DNA of 22,757 nucleotides, taken from UMGS902 sp045538895. Its GTDB lineage: Bacteria; Bacillota; Clostridia; Oscillospirales; CAG-272. The stretch is taken from assembly GCA_045538895.1 (NCBI GenBank), contig JAZQEH010000119.1, forward strand, positions 1 through 22,757, read 5' to 3'. How positions within the stretch are numbered: position 1 is the stretch's first letter; each line of letters opens with the position of its first letter. This document shows positions 15,703-22,757 of this stretch, in pieces. The notes under the pieces are model-generated. The model was given only the letters and a program-made list of their open reading frames with translations, did no database searches and was not told where the DNA came from. The position numbers were made by a program, and so were the translations under genes.

Positions 15703-16298
15703 TTTTGTACCTTAACCTCAACCGCCGTACCTTTTACCGTAACAAAAGTATCGGCAAACGACTTGTATTCGTCCTCGTCATGGCCGACATAAAGCACGGT
15801 TTTGCCGCTTTTTACAAGATTTTCTATGTACTTTGCAAGCATCTCTCTATGCTCACTGTCAAGCGATGCACACGGCTCGTCAAACATATAAATATCCGCA
15901 TCGGCAAGCAGAGTGCAGCAGATACTGCACAGCTTTTTCATGCCGCCCGACATGCTTTTGATCTTCATTTTACGCATTTTGTCGGCATCAAACGGCAAGG
16001 TGGTCGGCACCTTAACACCTGCAAGTGAGGCGAAGTATTTCAAGTTATCGCTAAACGTAAGGTCCTCGACAAGTGATATATCCTGCGGCAGATATGTAAC
16101 CGTGCCCGCCACATTTACCTCTCCATGCGCCGGCTTTATAATCCTTGCAAGCAGTGCAAGGAGCGTGGATTTACCGCTGCCGTTATCGCCCACGATTGCG
16201 GCTGCGCAGCCACGTTCAAGAGTGAAGCTTATATTGTCAAGAATTGTCTTTTTACCGTATGAAAATGACAATCCCGTTACAGATATTATGTTGTCCAT
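15699..16298 (-). CDS. ABC transporter ATP-binding protein
   Basis: 199 residues, compact for an ABC ATPase. Walker A GDNGSGKST (37-45), Q-loop Q72 in YLPQDIS, signature MSGGM (116-120, in place of LSGGQ), Walker B IYMFDEP (136-142) and switch H173 in YVGHDE. The start at 16298 has GAGGTGA 5 nt upstream; any frame extended beyond it crosses the divergent promoters and is not real. It energises the two downstream permeases. It is transcribed divergently from a pair of lipoproteins, which could be partners or merely neighbours. Confidence 0.93.
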   Translation of the reverse strand: MDNIISVTGLSFSYGKKTILDNISFTLERGCAAAIVGDNGSGKSTLLALLARIIKPAHGEVNVAGTVTYLPQDISLVEDLTFSDNLKYFASLAGVKVPTTLPFDADKMRKMKIKSMSGGMKKLCSICCTLLADADIYMFDEPCASLDSEHREMLAKYIENLVKSGKTVLYVGHDEDEYKSFADTFVTVKGTAVEVKVQK

Positions 16299-16317
16299 AC
16301 CTATCACCTCACTGTTA

Positions 16318-16346
16318 ATCTTAACATTTTTTATCATACCCGTCAA
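16318..16346 (-). promoter_or_regulatory. promoter of the ABC operon
   Basis: Minus strand TTGACG (16341-16346), 17-bp spacer, TAAGAT (16318-16323), 15-20 bp before the ribosome site. It lies back to back with the lipoprotein promoter, only 7 bp apart. Confidence 0.68.
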
Positions 16347-16353
16347 TGTTCTA

Positions 16354-16382
16354 TTGATATTTGTAGAATTTTGTAGTATAAT
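16354..16382 (+). promoter_or_regulatory. promoter of the lipoprotein pair
   Basis: TTGATA (16354-16359), 17-bp spacer, TATAAT (16377-16382), 37 bp before the start codon. Because it almost abuts the minus-strand promoter at 16318-16346, a single regulator could control both directions. Confidence 0.75.
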
Positions 16383-16419
16383 GTAACTGTATATAATATT
16401 TTGGAAAGGATCTGATATT

Positions 16420-17895
16420 ATGAAAAAAGTTTTATCACTTCTTATGGTCGTTTTGATGCTTTGCGGCATCTCGATGCTCGGTTGCACAGTTGAACCCGAC
16501 GAAACAACCACTGCGGCTACCACCGAGGAGCTTCCCGTACTTCTCACAGCAGAAGAATACTTCCTCAAAGCATATGAAGCAGACCTCGAAAAAAGCTTGG
16601 CTTTTTCATATGACTATACCTCCGCAGGTATTTCTCTTTCTGCCAAGGATATTGACTATCTGCTTTCACTTTTCGCAATGAAGGATCTCGGGATCCCCAG
16701 TATATCCGACGTTGAGCTTGATATCCTTGCCGACAGTGAGAGCATGCAGGAGGCAATTATCCTCGCTGCAGTAATTAACGGCACTCCTGCCGCTGCGGCA
16801 TTGCATATGGATATGCAGACTCTTGACTATACTCTTTCTTCAAACCTTTTTGAAGATGTATACGGCGTAGACGGTGAAACAATTTTCAGCATGAACGGCA
16901 TGGAAAAGCCCGACTACTCAAAAATAAACAAGTATGCAAACGATTTTGTTAAAGAATACGCATATTACATCGGTGACCTTCTGGCAAAGCACAACGGCGG
17001 CATGAACCTCACCGATAACGGCGATACCGTAACCGTTGATTTTGAAATTGACGGTGCAAACATGTTTTCCTTTACAGAGGAGCTTATCAACACCCTTGCA
17101 GATGATGCTGAATTTGTAGAATTTTTGAACGAAATCTACCGGATTGATTTTGCAGAGGCTAAAGAGGCATTTGACGCAGAACGTGATACCATTGCCGAAA
17201 ACCTCAAGGAAAGCGGTGCAAAAATCGACATGAGCGTTGTTATCGACAAGGAAACGTTTGTGTGCCCGAGCGGAGTAATGACAATCTTCGATAGCAATGA
17301 ATCCGTTACTTTCACCGTAAATGCGGGTGACGGCTTGTTCAATATTGAAGTTGAGGCTCCCACCGCTACCGTAGCGGCAAACTGCACCTATACCGAGGAC
17401 GAATTTGACTTTGATATGCAGATTGCAAACGAGGAATCCGATATTGATATCAAAGTCACACTTGAAAACGAAGTTCTTGACGCTACCGTTACCGTAACAG
17501 CCACTGAATATGACTGGGACAACGGCGGCGAAGTTACCGTTCAGAACATTGTAACCGTAAACGGCTCATTTGTAGCAAACGATGACGAATACAGATACAC
17601 ATTAAAGAAGATTGCATATAATGACATTGAAATCGACCTTGAGCCTGCAGGTATTTCATTTACATATCTTACAAACTGCGATGTACCCGAAATGCCTGAG
17701 GCAACAAAGTCAGCACTTGACATGACCGAGGAAGAGGGCAATGCACTTCTTGAAAGCATTTTGGTTAAACTCGGTCTTGACCCTGCAATGTTTGAAATGG
17801 GCAACGCAGAACCCGATTACGGATATGACTCATACGATGAATATGAGAACTACGATATCTACGATTACTACGGATATATTGACGGAGAGGCATAA
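16420..17895 (+). CDS. predicted lipoprotein with Tyr/acid-rich C-terminal tail, unknown function
   Basis: 491 residues. A type II signal peptide MKKVLSLLMVVLMLCGISMLGC with lipidation Cys22, then a Thr-rich linker (DETTTAATTEE) and a mixed alpha then beta body. A conspicuous tail follows (about residues 466-491), in which 9 of the last 26 residues are Tyr and 9 are Asp/Glu. The protein is very acidic overall. I recognise no enzyme motif. The central part shares short landmarks with the next protein (a leucine-rich stretch before YGVD, an acidic helix before an all-beta half), so the two look like diverged paralogues. AAAGGA lies 9 nt before the ATG. It should be anchored on the outer face of the membrane. 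Confidence 0.85.
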   Translation: MKKVLSLLMVVLMLCGISMLGCTVEPDETTTAATTEELPVLLTAEEYFLKAYEADLEKSLAFSYDYTSAGISLSAKDIDYLLSLFAMKDLGIPSISDVELDILADSESMQEAIILAAVINGTPAAAALHMDMQTLDYTLSSNLFEDVYGVDGETIFSMNGMEKPDYSKINKYANDFVKEYAYYIGDLLAKHNGGMNLTDNGDTVTVDFEIDGANMFSFTEELINTLADDAEFVEFLNEIYRIDFAEAKEAFDAERDTIAENLKESGAKIDMSVVIDKETFVCPSGVMTIFDSNESVTFTVNAGDGLFNIEVEAPTATVAANCTYTEDEFDFDMQIANEESDIDIKVTLENEVLDATVTVTATEYDWDNGGEVTVQNIVTVNGSFVANDDEYRYTLKKIAYNDIEIDLEPAGISFTYLTNCDVPEMPEATKSALDMTEEEGNALLESILVKLGLDPAMFEMGNAEPDYGYDSYDEYENYDIYDYYGYIDGEA

Positions 17896-17898
17896 TTT

Positions 17899-19275
17899 AT
17901 GAAAAAAAGAATATTTGCGCTACTTGTTGTTTTGGTTTTCAGCCTTGCACTGTTTTCATGCGGCAAGGATGAAGCCGACTATGTGGTAGATGCACTTGCA
18001 GACGTTGGAAGCGTTTACACCGAAAGCAAGCTTGCCGGTATTTTCGATGCGGACACTACTGCTTTTCGCATTTCTGCCAAGGTTGACACTCTTAAAGGAC
18101 TTGAGGATTACGCCGACCTTTTAGGTGACGTTGAAGTTCCGGATGTTGCGGACATAAAAGCAGATTTTTATATCGACCTTGACAAGGCACAACTTGCTCA
18201 GGTGGTTTCTGCAAAGGTAGACGGCAAAAAGATGGATTTGACCGCCACAGAAAACCTTGAAGCTGTTGCAATCAAGTCAAGCCTTCTTGAAAATGCCTAC
18301 GGCGTGGACACCGATGAATTTCTTGAATGGATCATAGGTTCTGACTATATGCTTTCTATTGCTGAAGAAGCACTTCCTGCGTTTGTAAACTACGCAAAGG
18401 CAACCGAAAAGCTTAGCGAGAATTATAAAAACGCTCTTAAAGATTCCATCCGTGACAACCTCGACATCGACAAGGAAAAGAACGGCAAGTTCCTTGAATT
18501 CTCCTTTGATATAAGTGCAAAGGATGCAAGCAGAATACTCGGCGATATGGCTGATTTTATCAGCGACGACGAAGCACTTGACGAGCTTGTTGATGCACTC
18601 GGCGGCGACCTTGGCGACTTTACAGATGAAATGGAAAGTGCGTTTGACGGCGTGGACAGCGAGGAAGAAATTGAGGTAAAGCTTTCTGTACTCAAGAGTT
18701 CTTCAAAGCTTGTAGAAGCAGAAGTAATCTTGCCGAGCGATATCAAGATCGAGTACGAAGCCGATGAGAAGAATGACAACTTTACTCTCGAGGCAAAGAG
18801 TGAGGACGGTACTGTTACTGTTTCTCACGAAGACGGCAAATATGAGGTTGCTTCAAAGGTTGAGTATGTTTCCGACGAGGAAAACTACCGCAAGACAAAA
18901 ACTTCTGTCACCCTTGAATTTGCAGACGGCGAAGTGACACTTGAAACATCAAACGAATATGAGAACTCATATTACGGAGAGGTTTCTCACGATAAGCAAA
19001 AATCTTCTGTAACGCTTGGCTACAAGATTAAGGGCAACACCGTAATCCTCACCCTCAAGGGCGTTGGTGTAAACGGCGTTAACGTAAAGAACATTGACGA
19101 AAAGATAGGTCTTACCTTTGAAATCGAAAAGAATCCCTCCCTCCCCAAGATGATTAAGAAGTTTGAGGAGCTTGACGATTTTGACGATCTTAACGAAAAA
19201 GTTCTTGATCCCATCGCAGAGGAACTTGAAGATTTAATTCCTGCAAGGCATGCTGATGTAGCAACAGAGTATTAA
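17899..19275 (+). CDS. predicted lipoprotein, paralogue of the preceding gene, unknown function
   Basis: 458 residues. Signal peptide MKKRIFALLVVLVFSLALFSC with lipobox LFSC (Cys21). The first half is helical and acidic (KADFYIDLDKAQLAQVV, LLENAYGVDTDEFLEWI); the second half is beta-rich with repeated strands such as VTVSHEDGKYEVASKVEYVS and VTLETSNEYE. It lacks the Tyr-rich tail of its neighbour. It starts 3 nt after that gene's stop, with GGAGAGG upstream, so the two are co-transcribed and probably act together at the cell surface. The layout recalls repeated-strand lipoproteins (LolA/LppX-like) but I cannot support that assignment. It is followed by a strong terminator. Confidence 0.85.
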   Translation: MKKRIFALLVVLVFSLALFSCGKDEADYVVDALADVGSVYTESKLAGIFDADTTAFRISAKVDTLKGLEDYADLLGDVEVPDVADIKADFYIDLDKAQLAQVVSAKVDGKKMDLTATENLEAVAIKSSLLENAYGVDTDEFLEWIIGSDYMLSIAEEALPAFVNYAKATEKLSENYKNALKDSIRDNLDIDKEKNGKFLEFSFDISAKDASRILGDMADFISDDEALDELVDALGGDLGDFTDEMESAFDGVDSEEEIEVKLSVLKSSSKLVEAEVILPSDIKIEYEADEKNDNFTLEAKSEDGTVTVSHEDGKYEVASKVEYVSDEENYRKTKTSVTLEFADGEVTLETSNEYENSYYGEVSHDKQKSSVTLGYKIKGNTVILTLKGVGVNGVNVKNIDEKIGLTFEIEKNPSLPKMIKKFEELDDFDDLNEKVLDPIAEELEDLIPARHADVATEY

Positions 19276-19286
19276 TTATAAAACAC

Positions 19287-19324
19287 AAAAGAGTGAAGTT
19301 CACGAAAGTGAACTTCACTCTTTT
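19287..19324. terminator. bidirectional terminator between lipoproteins and the DUF6472-like gene
   Basis: A perfect 17-bp stem AAAAGAGTGAAGTTCAC-GAAA-GTGAACTTCACTCTTTT, capped by a GAAA tetraloop. It serves the convergent transcripts from both sides and touches the stop codon at 19324. Confidence 0.9.
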
Positions 19325-19512
19325 TAGTTTTGTTTTTGAACGCTTTTATACTCATCGTAAAACTTGAAGTACGGACAAGAGCGATATCCGCCCTGCATGA
19401 AACGGGACATTTCATCCTCGTCCATACGCTGCGTGCAGATATACATTTCGTATTCTTCATCGTAGTCGTAGAATTCACAGTTTTCGCAGAGTGGTGCTTG
19501 CTTGGTACTCAT
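19324..19512 (-). CDS. small Cys-containing protein, DUF6472-like
   Basis: 62 residues with C9xxC12, C26 and C46 (CENCEFYDYDEEYE, YICTQRMDEDE, GYRSCPYFKFYDEYK). The spacing resembles a small metal (zinc) site and the sequence pattern matches what I recall of DUF6472 proteins of clostridia; function unknown. The stop of lctP and this ATG share a base (TAATG), so it is translated by coupling from the permease message. The ribosome site is weak (AGG in GCAGGTAATTGC). It is acidic and probably cytoplasmic. No evident mechanistic link to lactate transport. Confidence 0.75.
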   Translation of the reverse strand: MSTKQAPLCENCEFYDYDEEYEMYICTQRMDEDEMSRFMQGGYRSCPYFKFYDEYKSVQKQN

Positions 19513-21191
19513 TAAGCAATTACCTGCGGGTCGGGGTTAAGACCGAAGAGGAAGTGGGCAACAAGGAATACTGCTACTACACCGAGTGTATAGATGAGCA
19601 TTGCGGGGAAGTTGATTTTGATGAGCTTGCCCTCTTTGCCGGAAATACCGAGTGTTGCAGAAGCCGCAACCGCATTGTTGATACACGTAATGTTACCGAT
19701 AGCACCGCCTACTGTCTGCATAGAAACGGCAAATACGGTGGACACGCCAACGCCTGCCGCAGTTTCAAACTGGAGGTTGGTAAATAGAGTGTTTGAAACG
19801 GTGTTGGAGCCTGAAACGAATGAACCGAGAACACCGATAAAGGGAGAAATGATGATAAACGCAAGGTCGTTAAGCCCTGCTGCAAGTGCCTGCGCCATCT
19901 GTGTCATCATGCTTACCTTTTCGCCTGCACCGTCGGGGTCATAGCTCATAACCTTAACAAGTGCAAGACCGAAGATAATTGCGATAGCCGCACCCGAAAT
20001 CTGCTTAAAGGTTACGCCCCATGCTTCCTTTATCTGGTCACGCTTCATACCGTGCATAACGTGGGTGATGAGGGCTACGATGATAAAGAATGTGCCGGGG
20101 AGATATGCCCATTTGAGGGTATAGTCAAGGCTTTCAAAGCCGAGGATGTTATTAACGGAAATCTTGAATGCAGGGAGAGGATTGTTGTTGAGAATCTCCT
20201 TAAGTCCAAGGGCAGGGATTCTTGTTGCAACAAGAAGTATGGCAATAAGCACGTAGGGAGTCCACGCCTTGATAAGTGACATGCTGGACTCTTCCATGGG
20301 AGCAACTCTGTGAGTTGCCTTCCAGTCATCGGGCCACTCGTCACGTGTGCCGAAGGACCATACGTCCTTGGGGCAAAGGAAGCCCTTCTTTGCTGCAAGA
20401 ATAGTTACGCAGATGCTGAAGAGCGATGCGAGAAGGGATGCAAAATCGTGTCCCATTAACATTGCAAGCAGAAGCATGGGAACCGAAAGTGAAAGACCTG
20501 CAAAAATTGCAAAGGGTGCCGCCTTGAGTGCGGGCTTAAAGGACTTTTCTCTGCCGAACACCTTGGTTGTGATGAGAAGCACAAGGAGGGGGAGGAATGT
20601 GCCCACTACTGCATGGGGCAATGCTGTCCAGAATGAGAATGCCGCATTGTAGCTTTCGGGGTCTGCCGCATAAATCGGGAGATCCTTGATAAGGCTGATA
20701 GATTGATTTACAGGAGTGCCAACCGCACCGAATGACACCGCAACACTGTCGCAGATAAGTGCGATAACAGCCGCCGCCATAGGGGGGAAGCCGAGACTCA
20801 CCATAAGGGGGCCTGCAAGAGCTGCGGGTGTACCGAAGCCTGCTGCCGCCTCAATAAAGGAGCAGAAAGCAAAGCCGATGATAACTGCCTGAACACGTTT
20901 GTCAGGGTTGATATTCATAAATCCACGGTTAATAGCCGCAGTAGCGCCCGATGCTTTGAGTGTATTCATAACAAGTATCGCACCGAAGACGATAATAAGC
21001 ACGTCAAGCGAGGAAAGTGCGCCGAGAAGCGAGTTCGCAACGATTTCGAGAATCTCAACGTCCCAGAGCGTAAATGCAAGAACGCAGGACATTGCCCAAG
21101 AAATCATAAGGCACCATTTTGCAGGCCAGTTAAAGGCAAGCATCAAAATGAGTGTCGCCAGGATCGGAAGAAATGCGATAATAGCTAACAT
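19512..21191 (-). CDS. lctP: L-lactate permease family transporter
   Basis: 559 residues with 12 or more hydrophobic segments. Family landmarks include SFIEAAAGFGTPAALAGPLM, FGAVGTPVNQ and GSFVSGSNTVSNTLFTNLQ, and QTVGGAIGNITCINNAVAA near the C-terminus. These are typical of LctP/GlcA permeases that import lactate or glycolate with protons. AAGGAGAG lies 6 nt before the ATG, and a strong promoter is just upstream. It lies in one operon with the small Cys protein; no lactate dehydrogenase or LldR-type regulator gene is in the window. An anaerobe could use it for lactate uptake or export. Confidence 0.95.
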   Translation of the reverse strand: MLAIIAFLPILATLILMLAFNWPAKWCLMISWAMSCVLAFTLWDVEILEIVANSLLGALSSLDVLIIVFGAILVMNTLKASGATAAINRGFMNINPDKRVQAVIIGFAFCSFIEAAAGFGTPAALAGPLMVSLGFPPMAAAVIALICDSVAVSFGAVGTPVNQSISLIKDLPIYAADPESYNAAFSFWTALPHAVVGTFLPLLVLLITTKVFGREKSFKPALKAAPFAIFAGLSLSVPMLLLAMLMGHDFASLLASLFSICVTILAAKKGFLCPKDVWSFGTRDEWPDDWKATHRVAPMEESSMSLIKAWTPYVLIAILLVATRIPALGLKEILNNNPLPAFKISVNNILGFESLDYTLKWAYLPGTFFIIVALITHVMHGMKRDQIKEAWGVTFKQISGAAIAIIFGLALVKVMSYDPDGAGEKVSMMTQMAQALAAGLNDLAFIIISPFIGVLGSFVSGSNTVSNTLFTNLQFETAAGVGVSTVFAVSMQTVGGAIGNITCINNAVAASATLGISGKEGKLIKINFPAMLIYTLGVVAVFLVAHFLFGLNPDPQVIA

Positions 21192-21229
21192 TTGTTTCTC
21201 TCCTTAAATGATTTTTTACAACAGTGAAT

Positions 21230-21258
21230 ATTATAATTAATAGGTAGAGTTTAGTCAA
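21230..21258 (-). promoter_or_regulatory. sigma-A promoter of lctP
   Basis: Minus strand TTGACT (21253-21258), 17-bp spacer, TATAAT (21230-21235). The direct repeat TTTTTACAACA occurs at 21213-21223, in the leader, and again at 21297-21307, upstream. TTGTA-GTTTT-TACAA (21291-21305) overlaps the second copy, so an operator is conceivable. Confidence 0.8.
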
Positions 21259-21325
21259 TTCAAATTTTCGATGGAAAAATTATCAAAAGTTTGTAGTTTT
21301 TACAACAATCCACCAAAAGCTGTGA

Positions 21326-21354
21326 TTGACATAGTCACCCACTTGTGCTATACT
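21326..21354 (+). promoter_or_regulatory. sigma-A promoter of the pseudouridine synthase gene
   Basis: TTGACA (21326-21331), 17-bp spacer, TATACT (21349-21354), 28 bp before the ATG with AGGTGA between. Confidence 0.85.
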
Positions 21355-21382
21355 TTAAAATCATATAAAGTTAGGTGAAAAA

Positions 21383-22009
21383 ATGTTTGAAATTTTGTAC
21401 AGCGACAGCGACATTGCGGTTATAATCAAGCCCTCGGGGTATTTGAGTGAGGATGCAGAGGACAAAAGCGTTTGCTCGCTTATCCGTGAGTCGCTCGGTG
21501 TTCGTGACGTATATACAATTCACCGCCTTGACAAAGAGGTTGCAGGCGTTATGGTTTATGCACTTAACAAAAGTTCGGCGGCAGAGCTTTCACGTGCGGT
21601 GGCTGACAATCTGCTTGAAAAGGTGTATCTTGCCGTAGTTCACGGTTGCCCTGGGGAGCCAAGCGGTGTTTTTACGGATTTGCTTTTCAAGGACTCAAAG
21701 AAAAACAAAAGCTACGTTGTAACACGTGAGAGAAAAGGTGTTCGCCGTGCCGAGCTTTCGTATGAAACGCTTCGCACTGCAGACAACCGCTCACTTGTGC
21801 GTGTAAAGCTTCACACGGGCAGGTCACACCAGATAAGAGTGCAGTTTTCGTCAAGAAAAATGCCGCTTGTTGGTGACAGAAAATACGGCTCGGAGGAAAA
21901 ATGTAATATAGCCCTCTTTTCACACAGTTTATCATTCCCATATAAGGGAAAAACAATTACGTTTTCCGCAACACCAAAAGGCAACGTGTGGGAAATGTTT
22001 AGTGAATAG
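21383..22009 (+). CDS. RluA-family pseudouridine synthase
   Basis: 208 residues, short for the family and without an N-terminal S4 domain. HRLDKEVAG (47-55) carries the catalytic Asp50, where most members have HRLDRETSG. VKLHTGRSHQIRVQF (about 146-160) and the PLVGDRKYG motif are also present. The enzyme isomerises uridine in rRNA or tRNA; the exact target site cannot be named from the sequence. It is a single-gene unit with its own strong promoter and a terminator after it. Confidence 0.92.
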   Translation: MFEILYSDSDIAVIIKPSGYLSEDAEDKSVCSLIRESLGVRDVYTIHRLDKEVAGVMVYALNKSSAAELSRAVADNLLEKVYLAVVHGCPGEPSGVFTDLLFKDSKKNKSYVVTRERKGVRRAELSYETLRTADNRSLVRVKLHTGRSHQIRVQFSSRKMPLVGDRKYGSEEKCNIALFSHSLSFPYKGKTITFSATPKGNVWEMFSE

Positions 22010-22032
22010 CAGATTAAAGCTTGGTTGGTAAC

Positions 22033-22077
22033 AAAACCCCTCATCCGACGGTGCAGCAGTCGGATGAGGGGGTTTTT
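22033..22077. terminator. bidirectional terminator after the pseudouridine synthase gene
   Basis: Stem CCCCTCATCCGAC (22037-22049) with GTCGGATGAGGGG (22059-22071), a 9-nt loop, and A/T runs on both sides. It also serves the convergent gene ending at 22076, whose stop codon lies in the T-run. Confidence 0.85.
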
Positions 22078-22357
22078 AATCTCTTTTTAGACGATAGAGC
22101 GATGTATAGATTTTTTCGGTCAGCACGGACATTGTGTATGCGTCGCTTGAACGTATTAACAAATGCCAGTTGTTAATATCTTCTTGCATAACAACCGTGT
22201 CTTTAAAATACAGGTCAATGCGGTATCTGTGTCCCTCGTCATATATTCCGTGAAAAATGTTGTATTTCTTTGCAAAATTCTCTGCGGCTTGCAAAAATTC
22301 GCTGTCGGATAAATGACCGTCTTTTATATTCAATGCCGCAAATGCTATTTTTGCCAT
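22076..22357 (-). CDS. small protein of unknown function
   Basis: 93 residues, MAKIAFAALNIKDGHLSDSEFLQAA onward, with an amphipathic helix (about 16-32), then strands (GHRYRIDLYFKDTVVM) and a C-terminal helix (SVLTEKIYTSLYRLKRD). There is no signal peptide, membrane segment or metal site, and no family I recognise. The start at 22357 is chosen for GAGGTGA 5 nt upstream. It is divergent from an XRE regulator across an 89-bp gap holding one promoter and a palindrome, so it is the most likely target of that regulator. Confidence 0.65.
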   Translation of the reverse strand: MAKIAFAALNIKDGHLSDSEFLQAAENFAKKYNIFHGIYDEGHRYRIDLYFKDTVVMQEDINNWHLLIRSSDAYTMSVLTEKIYTSLYRLKRD

Positions 22358-22405
22358 AATAATCACCTCTCTGAAGTGTCCGAATGAACACATTCTCACA
22401 TCATA

Positions 22406-22434
22406 ATGCTACCATTTGGTAACCTTAATGTCAA
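22406..22434 (-). promoter_or_regulatory. promoter with overlapping palindrome between the small gene and the XRE gene
   Basis: Minus strand TTGACA (22429-22434), 17-bp spacer, TAGCAT (22406-22411). TACCA-TT-TGGTA (22410-22421) lies across the edge of the -10 box and the spacer, a position where a bound regulator would block RNA polymerase. No obvious promoter reads toward the XRE gene. Confidence 0.55.
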
Positions 22435-22446
22435 GAGGTGGTTATA

Positions 22447-22659
22447 ATGTTTTTTAAAAGAATCGGTGATTTGAGAGCCGACCATGATTTGACACAGCAA
22501 AAGGTTGCTGAATATTTGGTATGTAACAGATGGGTATATGCAAGATATGAACACGGTGTTCGTGAAATACCTGTGTCAATGGTAATAAAACTTGCAAAAC
22601 TTTACAATACATCAACAGATTATATTTTAGGTCTTACCGATAACCCCGACCCGAAATGA
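22447..22659 (+). CDS. XRE-family helix-turn-helix regulator
   Basis: 70 residues. A single HTH_3-type domain: FFKRIGDLRADHDLTQQKVAEYL, recognition helix region NRWVYARYEHGVREIP, then VSMVIKLAKLYNTSTDYILGLTD, the usual XRE end. The ATG at 22447 is preferred over the GTG at 22438 because GAGGTGG overlaps the latter and lies 5 nt before the former. It has no extra domain, so it is a minimal DNA-binding protein, plausibly binding the palindrome at 22410-22421 and controlling the divergent small gene. Confidence 0.9.
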   Translation: MFFKRIGDLRADHDLTQQKVAEYLVCNRWVYARYEHGVREIPVSMVIKLAKLYNTSTDYILGLTDNPDPK

Positions 22660-22677
22660 GAAATGCTACGCATAACC

Positions 22678-22754
22678 GTAGGGCGGGGGCTTGCTCCCGC
22701 CGCTGGAATCGCATTTAAACAATGCTTACGGCGGGAGATAAACCCCCGCCCTAC
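22678..22754. repeat. nested GC-rich inverted repeat (intergenic palindromic element)
   Basis: Outer arms GTAGGGCGGGGG and CCCCCGCCCTAC pair over 12 bp. A middle stem CTCCCGCCG/CGGCGGGAG pairs over 9 bp. An inner hairpin GCATT-TAAAC-AATGC (22711-22725) sits in the loop. The element is 77 bp, far richer in GC than its surroundings, and begins soon after the XRE stop. This is the form of dispersed intergenic palindromic or MITE-like repeats common in clostridial genomes. No coding frame is present. The copy may extend past the window end. Confidence 0.75.
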
Positions 22755-22757
22755 AAG

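Noticed and set aside
16299..16568. 90-residue N-terminal extension of the ABC ATPase
   Set aside because: It crosses two divergent promoters and the start of the lipoprotein gene; the ATPase domain begins naturally at 16298 with a good ribosome site.
1..22757. CRISPR arrays, insertion sequences or prophage genes
   Set aside because: No regularly spaced direct repeats, transposase, integrase or phage structural genes were seen on either strand; the only repeat-like items are palindromes.

Overview
The window looks like chromosomal DNA of a low-to-medium GC Gram-positive bacterium, most likely an anaerobic member of the Clostridia (an Oscillospiraceae/Ruminococcaceae-like gut lineage is my best guess, not proven). 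The reasons are strong sigma-A type promoters with 17-18 bp spacers, AGGAGG-type ribosome binding sites, a threonine T-box leader, many perfect-stem bidirectional terminators, lactate permease, a MinD/MgsA pair and a DUF6472-like small Cys protein. No phage, insertion sequence, plasmid or CRISPR genes were seen. Gene order is typical of core and near-core chromosome, with some accessory lipoprotein, ABC and regulator genes on the right.

Layout. 1-600 (minus): tRNA-Leu(GAG), a terminator, a small membrane protein, a degenerate tRNA-Leu copy carrying a hairpin insertion in its D arm, and the start of an intact tRNA-Leu(CAG). 665-5346 (plus): a tight three-gene operon of an AsnB-type amidotransferase, an ATP-grasp carboxylate-amine ligase and a streptococcal/Lys-type MurE-like ligase. 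Together these suggest a peptidoglycan stem or cross-bridge module (Lys-D-Asp/D-Asn type chemistry). 5347-5588: about 240 bp of non-coding DNA packed with inverted repeats and bracketed by two nearly identical terminator palindromes. 5589-9015 (minus): a Thr T-box leader controlling a DUF362/ferredoxin protein and thrS. 9017-10325 (minus): minD-like and mgsA-like genes; the MgsA homologue lacks the canonical catalytic residues. 10428-13366 (plus): glyA, cinA C-terminal amidase and pfkA, with one-carbon and glycolytic roles. 13373-16346 (minus): an ABC exporter of one ATPase and two ABC-2 permeases, each pair overlapping by ATGA. It is divergent from two adjacent, apparently paralogous lipoproteins (16354-19324, plus). 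19324-21258 (minus): lctP and a small Cys protein. 21326-22077 (plus): an RluA-family pseudouridine synthase. 22076-22659: a divergent pair of a small unknown protein and an XRE regulator sharing a palindrome-bearing promoter. 22678-22754: a nested, GC-rich inverted repeat of the intergenic mobile-repeat kind.

The most unusual items are the cell-wall ligase operon, the Thr-tRNA-sensing control of a DUF362 iron-sulfur protein, the hairpin-interrupted tRNA-Leu copy, the structured intergenic block at 5347-5588, and the MgsA homologue with replaced active-site residues.
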